DNA of 64,000 bases. Source: ATX-6F1 sp943369485. GTDB taxonomy: Bacteria > Cyanobacteriota > Cyanobacteriia > PCC-6307 > Cyanobiaceae. How positions within the stretch are numbered: position 1 is the first letter of the stretch; every line of letters begins with the position of its first letter. The translations under genes and the position numbers were made by a program. The stretch covers positions 1-64,000 of the forward strand of contig CALRNH020000016.1 in NCBI GenBank assembly GCA_943369485.1, written 5' to 3'. This document shows positions 52,469 through 61,073 of the stretch, in pieces. The notes under the pieces are model-generated. The model saw only the letters and a program-made list of their open reading frames with translations. It had not been told where the DNA came from and did no database searches.

Positions 52469-53766
52469 GCCAGGTCGGCCCCTTCCTGCCGCCGCTGCGC
52501 CTGCCGCGGGCGTTGCTCGATCCCCTCTGGCAGGCCTGCCCCATTGCCGATGGCGAGGGTCTGGTGGCGGTGCAGCTGCGCCTGGCCGAGGGGCGCATCA
52601 GCGCCCTGGAGCCCCATGAGCCCCGTGGCGGCGAGACGCTCCCCCTGGCACTGACCCCGCCGGTGGAGCCCCACGCCCACCTGGACAAGGCCTTCAGCTG
52701 GCCGGAGCATTCCAATCCAGCGGGCACCGTCGCGGGGGCACTGACGGCCAATGGCCAGGAGCACCTCAGCCGCACGCGCGAGCGGGTGCTGGAGCGCGGG
52801 GAGCGGGCCCTGGGGCTGGCCTGGGCCTCGGGGCTGCGGGCCGTGCGCAGCCACATCGACAGCCTTGGCCCTGCGGCGGCGGTCAGTTGGGAGGCCTTGC
52901 TGGAGCTCCGTCAGCGCTGGCAGGGGCGGATTGAGTTGCAGTTGGTGGCCCTGGTGCCGATCGACCACTGGGCGACGCCCGAGGGGGCGGCCCTGGCGCG
53001 GCGGGTGGCGGACGCCGCTGGGCTGCTGGGAGGGGTGATGGGGCATGGGTTTGTGGCGCCGCAGGCGGCCGAGGCTGGGCTGCTTGCCCTGTTGCGGTTG
53101 GCGGAAGGGCTGGGTTGTGGCGTGGATCTGCATGTCGATGAGGCCGACGTCCAGCCGGGGGTGGGTGTCGCCCTGGTGAGCCGCCTGGTGCGCCGGCACG
53201 GGTTCGGGGTGCCCCTGGTCTGCAGCCACAGCAGCAGCCTGGGCCTGCTGAGGGCGCCGGCCCTGGAGCGGCTGGCGGAGGCGATCGCGGTGGCGGGCCT
53301 GGGGGTGGTGGCCCTGCCGCTCACCAACCTCTGGCTGCTGGGTCGCCAGGGCGAGGCCACCCCCAGCCGCCGGCCCCTGGCCCCGATCCGCCAGTTGCAG
53401 CGGGCCGGGGTGACCGTGGCGGTCGGTGGCGACAACGTCCAGGACCCCTGGTACCCCGGCGGCGCCTTTGATTCGATCGAACTGCTGCGCCAGTCGTTGG
53501 CGGCGGCGCAGCTGGCCCCCTGGCAACGGCTGGGGCTGGCGCCGTTCACGACGGCGGCCGCCCGGCTCCTCGGCCTGGCCTGGGATGGGGTGCTGAGGGT
53601 GGGGGCCCCGGCCGATCTGGTGGTGCTCTCGGCCGGTTCCTGGAGTGAGCTGCTGGCCCGGCCGCCCCAGCGGCGCGTGCTGCGTGGCGGCCAGTGGCTG
53701 GCGCCCGAACCGATCGATTCCCCGCTTCTGGCGGGGTTGACACCACCACCGCCCCCTACCCCCTAG
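52465..53766 (+). CDS. CodA-like amidohydrolase (cytosine-deaminase family)
   Basis: A 433-residue metal-dependent hydrolase. Metal and catalytic residues line up with cytosine deaminase: His70 and His72 in EPHAHLDKAF, His223 and Glu226 in DLHVDEAD, His255 in VCSHSSSL and Asp323 in VGGDNVQDPWYPGG. The segment where CodA places its substrate-binding Gln (IVAFPQ-type) is QLVALVPIDHW here, so the substrate is probably not cytosine. GTG 52465 overlaps the previous stop. It is followed at 3 bp by an FAD-linked oxidase. Confidence 0.82.
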   Translation: MSQVGPFLPPLRLPRALLDPLWQACPIADGEGLVAVQLRLAEGRISALEPHEPRGGETLPLALTPPVEPHAHLDKAFSWPEHSNPAGTVAGALTANGQEHLSRTRERVLERGERALGLAWASGLRAVRSHIDSLGPAAAVSWEALLELRQRWQGRIELQLVALVPIDHWATPEGAALARRVADAAGLLGGVMGHGFVAPQAAEAGLLALLRLAEGLGCGVDLHVDEADVQPGVGVALVSRLVRRHGFGVPLVCSHSSSLGLLRAPALERLAEAIAVAGLGVVALPLTNLWLLGRQGEATPSRRPLAPIRQLQRAGVTVAVGGDNVQDPWYPGGAFDSIELLRQSLAAAQLAPWQRLGLAPFTTAAARLLGLAWDGVLRVGAPADLVVLSAGSWSELLARPPQRRVLRGGQWLAPEPIDSPLLAGLTPPPPPTP

Positions 53767-53769
53767 CCC

Positions 53770-55140
53770 ATGACCCGCCCTGCCCAGTGGTCGCCCGATC
53801 CCGCCAGCGCCGAGGTACTCGAGGCGCTGGTTGCCGATCTCACCGGCCTCGATCTGGTGCGCGAGGGCCACGAGCTGGAACGCCTCTCCAGCGACTACTC
53901 CGATTACTCGCCGGTGTTGCATCGCCAGCTCCAGGGACGGCTGGCCCAGTTGGTGGTGCGCTCTCAAAGCGTTGATGACGTGCTTCGGGTGGCGGCGGCC
54001 TGCGCCCGCCACGAGGTGGCGCTCACGCCGCGGGGGGCGGGCACCGGCAACTACGGCCAGTGCGTGCCCCTGGCCGGCGGCGTCGTGCTGGATCTCAGCG
54101 GGCTGAACCGCCTGCGGGGTTTCGATCCGCCCAGCGGCATCATCACCGCCGAAGCGGGCTGCCTGCTGGCGAGCCTCGACCGCCAGCTGGAGCCCCATGG
54201 CCGGGCCCTGCGGCTGGTGCCCAGCACCTACCGCAGCGCCACCGTCGGTGGCTTCATCGCCGGCGGCTCCGGCGGCATCGGCTCGATCCGCTGGGGCTTC
54301 CTGCGCGATCCAGGCCACCTGCTGGGCCTGGAGGTGGTCACGCTGGAGCAGGCACCGCGGCGGCTGCAGCTGGAGGCCTCCACCAGTCGGGCGCTCAACC
54401 ACGCCTACGGCACCAACGGTCTGATCACCGCCCTCACCCTGGCGACAACCGAGTTGGTGGACTGGCAGCAGCTGGTGCTGGAGTTCGAGCACTGGGATGC
54501 CGCCCTGGAGGCCGCTCGAGCCCTGCCGGCCGCGGCCCTGCTGCTCAATGCCCTCTGCCTGCTGGAGGCGCCCCTGGCCAGGAGACTTCCCAGCCCAGTG
54601 GGCTGCCCGCCGGCCACCGGCCACCGGCTGCTGCTGCTGGCGGCCCCCGATGCCTTGCCGGTGCTGGGGTCCTGGGTGCCCCAGCTGGGGGGACGGATCG
54701 TTTGGCAGGCCCCCCAGGCGGGCGCCAAGGGGCTGCCGCTACGGGAGCTGAGCTGGAACCACACCACCCTGCACCTGCGCGCCCAGGATCCGGGTTGGAC
54801 CTACCTGCAACTTCTGCTGCCCCAGCCTGAGGGCCCGGCGATCGAGGCCCTGCGCCGGCGTTGGGGCGATGACCTGCTCTGGCACCTGGAGGCGGTGCGT
54901 CAGCAGGGGGTGGCGCGTCTTGCGGCCCTGCCGTTGGTGCGCTGGAGCGGGGAAGGCCCCCTGGCGGAGCTGATGGCCCAGGTGCAGGAGCTGGGGGGCG
55001 TGCTGTTCAACCCCCACGTGCTCACCGTCGAGGACGGCGGCCTGGGGGTGATCGACGGCGACCAGGTGGCCGCCAAGGCGGCCCATGACCCCAGGGGTCT
55101 GCTCAACCCCGGCAAGCTGCGGGGCTGGCTGGAGCGCTGA
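53770..55140 (+). CDS. FAD-linked oxidase (GlcD/VAO family)
   Basis: A 456-residue flavoprotein. The PCMH-type FAD domain has LVVRSQSVDDVLRVAAACAR, LTPRGAGTGNYGQCVPLAGG and YRSATVGGFIAGGSGGIGS; the C-terminal cap ends with DPRGLLNPGKLRGW. Members oxidise 2-hydroxy acids, sugars or D-amino-acid-derived acids. No Fe-S partner (GlcF type) is adjacent. It is the last gene of the DUF4359-amidohydrolase-oxidase unit. The substrate is unknown. Confidence 0.85.
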   Translation: MTRPAQWSPDPASAEVLEALVADLTGLDLVREGHELERLSSDYSDYSPVLHRQLQGRLAQLVVRSQSVDDVLRVAAACARHEVALTPRGAGTGNYGQCVPLAGGVVLDLSGLNRLRGFDPPSGIITAEAGCLLASLDRQLEPHGRALRLVPSTYRSATVGGFIAGGSGGIGSIRWGFLRDPGHLLGLEVVTLEQAPRRLQLEASTSRALNHAYGTNGLITALTLATTELVDWQQLVLEFEHWDAALEAARALPAAALLLNALCLLEAPLARRLPSPVGCPPATGHRLLLLAAPDALPVLGSWVPQLGGRIVWQAPQAGAKGLPLRELSWNHTTLHLRAQDPGWTYLQLLLPQPEGPAIEALRRRWGDDLLWHLEAVRQQGVARLAALPLVRWSGEGPLAELMAQVQELGGVLFNPHVLTVEDGGLGVIDGDQVAAKAAHDPRGLLNPGKLRGWLER

Positions 55141-55171
55141 ACCGGCTTGAGCGGCGAAAGGGCTGCCCATC

Positions 55172-55687
55172 TCAGCCGCAATCCAGGCTGAGGCGGGTGT
55201 CGGCACCGGTGGTCGGGTTGGTGCCCTGGGCGCGCCGGCAGAGGCTGCGCTGGTCGTTTCGGTCCAGCAGGGCGCCCGTGAAATCGGCCCCGTCGATGCG
55301 GGCCTGGCTGAAGCTGCTGCCGCTGGCGATCACACCCTTCAGCACCGCGCCGGTGAGGTTGGTGCCACTGAAATCGGTGCGGTCCATCAGGGCATCGGAG
55401 AGGTCAGCGCCGCTGAAATCGGACTCGGCGAAGTTGGCCTGGGTGAGGATCGCGCCCTGGAGCTGGACGCCGGCGAAGTTGGCGCCCCGGGCCACCGCCC
55501 CGGCAAAGGAGGTGCCCGCGAGCTCCTGGCCGTGGAAATCGACGCCGTTCTGGCTGGTGAGCGTGAAATCAACGGCGAAAGCGGGGGCGGCTCGCCAGGG
55601 ACCCGGGGCTCCCACCACCAGAGCCAGCAGCAGCGTCAGCAGCGCCATCAACCGCCAGCAGCGCCCAACGATCCGCCGCCAGGGCAT
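55172..55687 (-). CDS. Exported pentapeptide-repeat protein
   Basis: A 171-residue protein: basic N-terminus and a hydrophobic signal segment (about residues 13-30) ending near AAPAFA|V, then about 16 pentapeptide repeats of the A(D/N)LxX type (GANFAGVQLQGAILTQANFA and onward) forming a right-handed beta-helix, and a Cys-containing C-terminus. It resembles thylakoid-lumen pentapeptide proteins of cyanobacteria and plants. ATG 55687 is preferred over 55702. The 5' end overlaps the folC 3' end by about 40 bp on the same strand. Confidence 0.8.
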   Translation of the reverse strand: MPWRRIVGRCWRLMALLTLLLALVVGAPGPWRAAPAFAVDFTLTSQNGVDFHGQELAGTSFAGAVARGANFAGVQLQGAILTQANFAESDFSGADLSDALMDRTDFSGTNLTGAVLKGVIASGSSFSQARIDGADFTGALLDRNDQRSLCRRAQGTNPTTGADTRLSLDCG

Positions 55688-56973
55688 GGAAACGGATCGC
55701 ATGGCGGGGGAGGCAACTCACTCTGGTCTAGGTCCGCCCTGGCCAGCAGGTCGCCCAGCAGGTAGAGGGAGCCGGCCACGATCACCGGGCGTCTGGAGTT
55801 CTGGCTCGAGCCGGTGGCGTCCGTGAGCGCTGCCTCGAGATCTCCGGCAGCCATTAGCTTGTCGGCCAGCGCCGGACAGGCGGCCGCCAGCGCCTGGGCC
55901 CCCCAGCTGCCGTGGCCGCTCACCGGCACGATCCAGGCCCTGTCGCTTGGGGCCAGCAGCTCTTCGAGCATCTCGGGCGCCTGCTTGTTCGCGAGGATCC
56001 CGATCACCCAGTGGATCGGCCCGTCGCCGAGCTGATTCCGCTCGGCCCGCAGGGCAGCGGCCGCGGGCGGATTGTGCGCCCCATCAAGGATCAGGGGATG
56101 GCCACGCCAGCGGGCCCGCTGCAGGCGGCCCGGCCAGCGGGCCTCGCTGAAGCCACGGCTGATCGCCTGATCCGGGATCGCCCAGCCCAGTTCGCGCAAG
56201 GCCTCGATCATCCCCAGGGCCACGGCCGCGTTGGTGCGCTGCACGGATCCCGGCAGGCCGTTGCACCAGCGCAGTTCCCCCGCCACCAGCTCCTGGCCCT
56301 GGTGCTGCAGGGGCTCGCGCCACTGCAGGCGGCAGCCGTGCCGCTCCGCCTGGGCCTCCAGCACCGCTCGCACCGCCGCGGCCTGGGGGCCGCTCACCAC
56401 CCGGGCCCCCGGGTGCAGGACCCCGGCTTTTTCCGAGGCGATGCTGGCCAGGTCAGGGCCGAGGAATTCCCTGTGATCGAGGCCGATCGAGGCCAGGCCG
56501 ATCACCTCGCGGCGGGGATGGACGGTGGTGGCATCCAGCCGTCCCCCCAGGCCCACCTCCAGCACGGCGATCGTCACCCCCGCCTCGGCGAAGGCCACAA
56601 ACGCCGCCGCCGTGATCAGCTCGAACGGGGTCAGATCGTGGCGGCAGGCCAGTGGTTGCAGCTCCTTGAGCAGGCGCCGCAGCTCAGTTTCGGCGATGGG
56701 CTCGGGCCCTAGCCGGATTCGTTCGCACCAGCTCAGCAGGTGGGGAGAGGTGTACAGCCCGCAGGGAAGGCCCGCCGCCACCAGGGCTCCATGCACCAGG
56801 GTGCAGATGGAGCCCTTGCCGTTGGTGCCGGCCACCTGCACGGCCGTGAACCGGCCCTCGGGGTGGCCCAGTTCGGCGAGGGCTCCCTGCAGGCGCTCCA
56901 GACCCAGGTCCACCCCCCGGCGCTGGAAGGGCTCGATCAGATCCGCCAACGGATCAACGCGGGTGTCGCTCAC
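55648..56973 (-). CDS. folC: Bifunctional folylpolyglutamate/dihydrofolate synthase
   Basis: A 441-residue Mur-ligase-family enzyme with VQVAGTNGKGSICTLVHGAL (P-loop), LYTSPHLLSWCERIRL, LEVGLGGRLDATTV, ASIGLDHREFLG and LILDGAHNPPA. It adds glutamates to folates. The C-terminus is Pro/Gly-rich and overlaps the downstream pentapeptide gene. The start is 4 bp downstream of the argD stop. Confidence 0.94.
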   Translation of the reverse strand: MSDTRVDPLADLIEPFQRRGVDLGLERLQGALAELGHPEGRFTAVQVAGTNGKGSICTLVHGALVAAGLPCGLYTSPHLLSWCERIRLGPEPIAETELRRLLKELQPLACRHDLTPFELITAAAFVAFAEAGVTIAVLEVGLGGRLDATTVHPRREVIGLASIGLDHREFLGPDLASIASEKAGVLHPGARVVSGPQAAAVRAVLEAQAERHGCRLQWREPLQHQGQELVAGELRWCNGLPGSVQRTNAAVALGMIEALRELGWAIPDQAISRGFSEARWPGRLQRARWRGHPLILDGAHNPPAAAALRAERNQLGDGPIHWVIGILANKQAPEMLEELLAPSDRAWIVPVSGHGSWGAQALAAACPALADKLMAAGDLEAALTDATGSSQNSRRPVIVAGSLYLLGDLLARADLDQSELPPPPCDPFPCPGGGSLGAAGG

Positions 56974-56977
56974 CCGC

Positions 56978-58165
56978 TCAGCCGGCGGCGGTGAGCTGGA
57001 TCAGGGTGGTCTCAAGACGCTCCACAGCCTGCTTGAGTTCCCGAGGGCGGATCACCAATGGCGGCACGAAGCGCACCACATTCGGGCCCGCCGGCACCAG
57101 CAGCAGGCCGTGATCGATCGCCGCCTTCACCAGCTCAGGAGCACTGGGGGCTCCGGGTCTGAGCACCAGGCCCTGGATCAGCCCCCAGCCCCGTACCGTC
57201 TCCAGTTGGTCTGGATGGCGCCGCACCAGGTCTTCGAGCAGTTGCCGCAGCCTGGCGCCGACGGCCTCCACATGGGCCACCAGATCGCGCCGCTCCAGTT
57301 CGTGCACCACGGTCAGGGCGGCGCGGCAGGCGAAGGGGTTGCCGCCGAAGGTGCTGGCATGGTCACCGGGCTTGAAAAGATCGGCCTTGGCGCTGGTCAC
57401 CAGGGCGCCGATCACGAAGCCGCCCCCCAGACCCTTGGCCAGGGTGAAGGCGTCGGGGACCACCCCCAGGCGCTCGTAGCCCCAGAGTTTGCCGCTGCGG
57501 CCTACCCCCACCTGCACCTCATCGAAGATCAGCAGGATGTTGCGCTGGTCGCAGAGCTCGCGCACCCGGGCAAAGAAGGCCGGATCGCCGGGGTTGACCC
57601 CGCCCTCTCCCTGCAGGGGCTCAATCAGGATCGCCGCCACCCTGGGGCCATCAGCCTCAGTTGCTTCCAGCAGCGCTTCGAAGGCGGCGGTGTCGTTGTA
57701 GGGGAAGAAACGGAAGCCCTCCACCAGCGGCTCAAAGCCCTGGTGGTATCTCGGTTGACCCGTGGCGCTCACCGCCGCCAGGGTGCGGCCGTGGAAGCTG
57801 GCCTCGGCCGTGAGGATCACTGGGCGCTCGATGCCACGCTGCTGGTGGCCATGCTTGCGGGCCAGCTTGATGGCGGCCTCGTTGGCTTCGGCGCCGGAAT
57901 TGCAGAAGAAGACGCGCTCACCGATGCTGTGGTCGGTGATCCAGCGGGCCAGCTTCTCCTGCTCGGGAATCCTGTAGAGGTTCGACACATGCTGCAGCCG
58001 CCCCAGCTGCCTGGTCAGGGCCTTGCGCAGGGCCCGGTCGCTGTGTCCCAGGGAGCAGGTGGCGATGCCCGCCACGCAGTCGAGGTAGGTGCGGCCGTGG
58101 CTGTCCTTCACCCAGACCCCCTTGCCTTTGACCAGCTCCAGAGGGAAGCGGCTGTAGGTGTCCAT
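56978..58165 (-). CDS. argD: Acetylornithine aminotransferase
   Basis: A 395-residue PLP aminotransferase of class III: LDCVAGIATCSLGHS, FFCNSGAEANEAAIKLAR, LIFDEVQVGVGRSGKLWGYE and the PLP Lys in FTLAKGLGGG. It acts in arginine synthesis. The ATG at 58163-58165 (MDTYSRFPLELVKG) lies 11 bp after the 3' end of tRNA-Leu(CAA); the frame open further upstream is only the tRNA read as protein. Confidence 0.94.
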   Translation of the reverse strand: MDTYSRFPLELVKGKGVWVKDSHGRTYLDCVAGIATCSLGHSDRALRKALTRQLGRLQHVSNLYRIPEQEKLARWITDHSIGERVFFCNSGAEANEAAIKLARKHGHQQRGIERPVILTAEASFHGRTLAAVSATGQPRYHQGFEPLVEGFRFFPYNDTAAFEALLEATEADGPRVAAILIEPLQGEGGVNPGDPAFFARVRELCDQRNILLIFDEVQVGVGRSGKLWGYERLGVVPDAFTLAKGLGGGFVIGALVTSAKADLFKPGDHASTFGGNPFACRAALTVVHELERRDLVAHVEAVGARLRQLLEDLVRRHPDQLETVRGWGLIQGLVLRPGAPSAPELVKAAIDHGLLLVPAGPNVVRFVPPLVIRPRELKQAVERLETTLIQLTAAG

Positions 58166-58176
58166 CACGGCCGAGA

Positions 58177-58258
58177 TGGGAGCGGTGGGACTCGAACCCA
58201 CATGCCCGAAGGCGCTCGATTTTGAGTCGAGTCCGTCTACCAATTCCGGCACGCTCCC
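58177..58258 (-). tRNA. tRNA-Leu (CAA)
   Basis: Acceptor GGGAGCG/CGCTCCC with discriminator A, D arm TGCCGGAATTGGTAGACGG, anticodon loop CTCAAAA (anticodon CAA), a long variable arm and T loop TTCGAGTC. It is 82 nt, class II. It is transcribed toward argD, which begins 11 bp downstream. Confidence 0.95.
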
Positions 58259-58303
58259 GCCTGATCACTGTAGGGGAGGGCCTTCCTGCGCTTCGCGCCG
58301 CGT

Positions 58304-59602
58304 TCAGGCGCCGTGGCGGCGAATCGAGGCTCCGACAGCGTTCAGCTTGCCCTCGAGATCGGCGTAACCCCGATCGAGATACTCCAGCCCCTGAACCCGG
58401 GTGATGCCTTCTGCCGCCAGCCCCGCCAGCACCATCGCGGCGGAGGCCCGCAGGTCGCTGCCCTGCACGGGCGCACCGCTGAGGCGATGGACCCCCTCGA
58501 TGAAGGCGGTGTTGCCCTGCATGCGGATGGCGGCCCCCATGCGCTGGAGTTCAGCAACGTGCTGCAGGCGGTTCTCGAAGATGTTCTCCGTGATCACGCT
58601 GGTGCCCTTGGCGGTGGCCAGCAGGCTCATGAACGGGGCCTGCAGATCGGTGGGGAAACCGGGGAAGGGCTGGGTGCGCAGGTCGACGGCGTTGATGCTC
58701 TCCGCAGAGATGGTCAGGGCGGTGCCGTCGGCTTCGAGCAGGGCGCCCGCCTCTTCGAGCTTGGTGAGCACAGCGCCCAGGTGCTCGGGGATCACCGGTG
58801 AGACCCGCAGGGTGGAGCGGGTGATGGCGGCGGCCAGCAGGAAGGTGCCGGCTTCAATGCGGTCGGGGATCACGGAATAGTCGGCACCGTGCAGGCGATC
58901 GACCCCCACGATGGTGATGCTCGGGGTGCCGGCGCCACGGATGCGGGCGCCCATGGCGATCAGCAGCCCGGCCAGATCGACGACCTCAGGCTCGAGGGCG
59001 GCGTTCTCGATCACCGTCTCGCCATCGGCCAGCACGGCGGCCATCATCAGGGTCTCGGTGGCGCCGACGCTGGGGCAATCCATGTGAATGCGGCCGCCAC
59101 TGAGCCGGTGACCGCGCCCGGGAACCACCGCCGAAACCACCCCGTGCTCGATGGTGACCTGGGCACCGAGGGCCTTGAGGCCCTTGACGTGCTCCACCAC
59201 CGGGCGTGTGCCGATCTGGCAGCCACCGGGCAGGGGGACCCGGGCGACGCCGAGGCGGGCCAGCAGTGGGCCGATGCAGAAGAAGCTCGCCCGCAGGCTG
59301 TTCACCAGCTCATAGGGCGGCGCCGATTTGTTGAGCGTGCGGCCGTCCATTTCAATCCAGTCGCCCCCGCGGCGTACACCCACCCCGAGGGAGGCGAGGA
59401 TGTCGCCCATGGCGGCGATGTCCGTGAGCGGAGGCACGTTGCGCAGCCGCAGGCCGTCTTCGCTCAGCAGGCAGGCCGCCATCAGCACCAGAGCTGAATT
59501 CTTGGCGCCACTGACACGAAGATCCCCACTGAGGCGGCGGCCGCCGGAGATTTCCAGTTGAGGTGTCACCAAGCTCTGGGACGGAGCGGCCGTCAGGGTC
59601 AT
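58304..59602 (-). CDS. murA: UDP-N-acetylglucosamine 1-carboxyvinyltransferase
   Basis: A 432-residue enolpyruvyl transferase with the two inside-out barrels of MurA. SGAKNSALVLMAA near the start carries the catalytic Lys-Asn, the PEP-binding Cys is in PLPGGCQIGTRPV, and the C-terminal RASAAMVLAGLAAEG is intact. It performs the first committed step of peptidoglycan synthesis. The ATG at 59600-59602 gives the usual length; the longer upstream frame has no similarity. Confidence 0.95.
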   Translation of the reverse strand: MTLTAAPSQSLVTPQLEISGGRRLSGDLRVSGAKNSALVLMAACLLSEDGLRLRNVPPLTDIAAMGDILASLGVGVRRGGDWIEMDGRTLNKSAPPYELVNSLRASFFCIGPLLARLGVARVPLPGGCQIGTRPVVEHVKGLKALGAQVTIEHGVVSAVVPGRGHRLSGGRIHMDCPSVGATETLMMAAVLADGETVIENAALEPEVVDLAGLLIAMGARIRGAGTPSITIVGVDRLHGADYSVIPDRIEAGTFLLAAAITRSTLRVSPVIPEHLGAVLTKLEEAGALLEADGTALTISAESINAVDLRTQPFPGFPTDLQAPFMSLLATAKGTSVITENIFENRLQHVAELQRMGAAIRMQGNTAFIEGVHRLSGAPVQGSDLRASAAMVLAGLAAEGITRVQGLEYLDRGYADLEGKLNAVGASIRRHGA

Positions 59603-59788
59603 GACTTGAGCGCTTCCGCTTTTTGTGCCGACATCTTGACAATGATTCGCTGCACCGTCTAGAGGTCCGCCGTTCGAACTGTCTTGTTCGCCCAACCCTT
59701 CTGGACTGGTGGCCAGCGCCCGGTGCAAGGAGGGGGTGGGGCCACCCGATGTTTTATGGTGGCCAGGTCGCAACGGCGACAAACGCCC

Positions 59789-59872
59789 GCGGATGTGGCG
59801 GAATTGGTAGACGCGCTAGTTTCAGGTACTAGTGGCAGCAATGTCGTGGGAGTTCAAGTCTCCCCATCCGCA
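59789..59872 (+). tRNA. tRNA-Leu (CAG)
   Basis: Acceptor GCGGATG/CATCCGC with discriminator A, D arm TGGCGGAATTGGTAGACGC, anticodon loop TTCAGGT (anticodon CAG), long variable arm and T loop TTCAAGTC. 84 nt, class II. Divergent from murA. Confidence 0.95.
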
Positions 59873-59923
59873 TTTCTCTCTTCTCGGCTCTTCTCGCTTC
59901 ATCCCCTCAGCTGAGCCACCTTC

Positions 59924-60172
59924 ATGATCGTGCTGAAGATCAACAATGCTTCCGAGGTGGTGGCATCGAAGCTTGGAAAGTTTCTCGAGAGCCTTACTCC
60001 CGACAGCCTCGATGAGTCCACGGTCGAAGATATCCTGCTTAAAAAACTGATCGAGAACCTCTCCCAGGAGGGTCTCAAGGGTGAGGCCGCTTCCGTGAAG
60101 GGCCTCGAACTTGATGGCACCAAGCTGGTACTTGGCGACAAACTGCATGTGCGCCGTCACCATCTGTTCTGA
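59924..60172 (+). CDS. Small conserved cyanobacterial protein
   Basis: An 82-residue soluble protein (MIVLKINNASEVVASKLGKF, then helical acidic segments DESTVEDILLKKLIENLSQE and a basic C-terminus HVRRHHLF). No known domain. It lies 51 bp after tRNA-Leu(CAG) and 21 bp before a SpoU methyltransferase gene, so it might share that transcript. Confidence 0.65.
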   Translation: MIVLKINNASEVVASKLGKFLESLTPDSLDESTVEDILLKKLIENLSQEGLKGEAASVKGLELDGTKLVLGDKLHVRRHHLF

Positions 60173-60193
60173 GCTGGGGCCGCGGCACGCCCG

Positions 60194-61027
60194 ATGAGCG
60201 CTGCTCCGAGCCTCCCTGGGCTGATCACCAGCCGGCGTCATCCGCTGGTGGCCCGCTTTCGTGCCCTCCATGGGGCCCGTGGACGACGGGAGCAGGGTCT
60301 GGTGCTGCTGGAGGGCACCCATCTGCTCGAAGAGGTGGTGGCGCGGCAGCTTCGCCCGGAACTGGTGCTGGCCACGGAAGCCTGGCTGGAACGCCACGAT
60401 TCCCTGGTGCGGGCCCTTCCTTTCGGAGTTGCGCTGCAGCCGGTGGGGGAGGCGGTGCTGTCGGCGGTCGCCACCACCGAGCACCCCGATGGGGTCGTGC
60501 TCAGCCTGCCCCTGATCGAACCGGGGCCGGCCCCTCGGCTCAATCTGGTGCTGGCACTGGATCGGCTCCAGGACCCGGGCAATCTGGGCACCTTGATGCG
60601 CACGGCCCTGGCGGCCGGCGTCGATGAGCTCTGGCTGGCGGCGGGGGCGGATCCCTGGCAGCCCAAGGTGCTGCGGGCTTCCGCCGGAGCGGCCCTGGCC
60701 CTGCCCCTGCGGCGCCTGGAGGGGACGGCGGTCCTCTCGGAGCGGCTGGTGGCCGCCAGGGACCAGGGGCTTCAGGTGGTGGCGACGGTGGTGCGCGGCG
60801 GCCTGCCCTACTGGCAGCTGGATTGGTGCCAGCCCACGGTGCTGTTGCTCGGCAACGAAGGGGCGGGGCTGGCCCCGGAGCTGCTGGAGCACTGCAGCCA
60901 CAGGATCAGCATTCCCCACAGCCCCGAAGTGGAATCGCTGAATGTGGCCGTGGCGGCAGCTCCGCTGCTGCTGGAGCGCAGCCGCCAGCGCTTCGGTTCA
61001 GAGAGCGAGGGCTCGGGGACGGACTGA
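60194..61027 (+). CDS. SpoU/TrmH-family RNA 2'-O-methyltransferase
   Basis: A 277-residue protein with an N-terminal substrate-binding domain (TSRRHPLVARFRALHGARG, LLEGTHLLEEVV) and a SPOUT knot: LDRLQDPGNLGTLMRTALAAG, LLLGNEGAGL and the C-terminal motif SIPHSPEVESLNVAVAAAPLL. The family methylates ribose in rRNA (RlmB, TsnR) or tRNA. The target base is not determined by sequence alone. It is 46 bp upstream of lpd on the same strand. Confidence 0.88.
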   Translation: MSAAPSLPGLITSRRHPLVARFRALHGARGRREQGLVLLEGTHLLEEVVARQLRPELVLATEAWLERHDSLVRALPFGVALQPVGEAVLSAVATTEHPDGVVLSLPLIEPGPAPRLNLVLALDRLQDPGNLGTLMRTALAAGVDELWLAAGADPWQPKVLRASAGAALALPLRRLEGTAVLSERLVAARDQGLQVVATVVRGGLPYWQLDWCQPTVLLLGNEGAGLAPELLEHCSHRISIPHSPEVESLNVAVAAAPLLLERSRQRFGSESEGSGTD

Positions 61028-61073
61028 GGGGGCAGTGGCGGGGGAGAATGCCAGCCTCAGTTGCCACCGGCCG

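Noticed and set aside
52336..54624. A 762-codon minus-strand ORF opposite the amidohydrolase and oxidase
   Set aside because: Gln/Arg/His/Gly-rich shadow of two clear plus-strand enzymes.
58166..58252. Upstream extension of argD
   Set aside because: The first residues are only the tRNA-Leu(CAA) gene read as protein.
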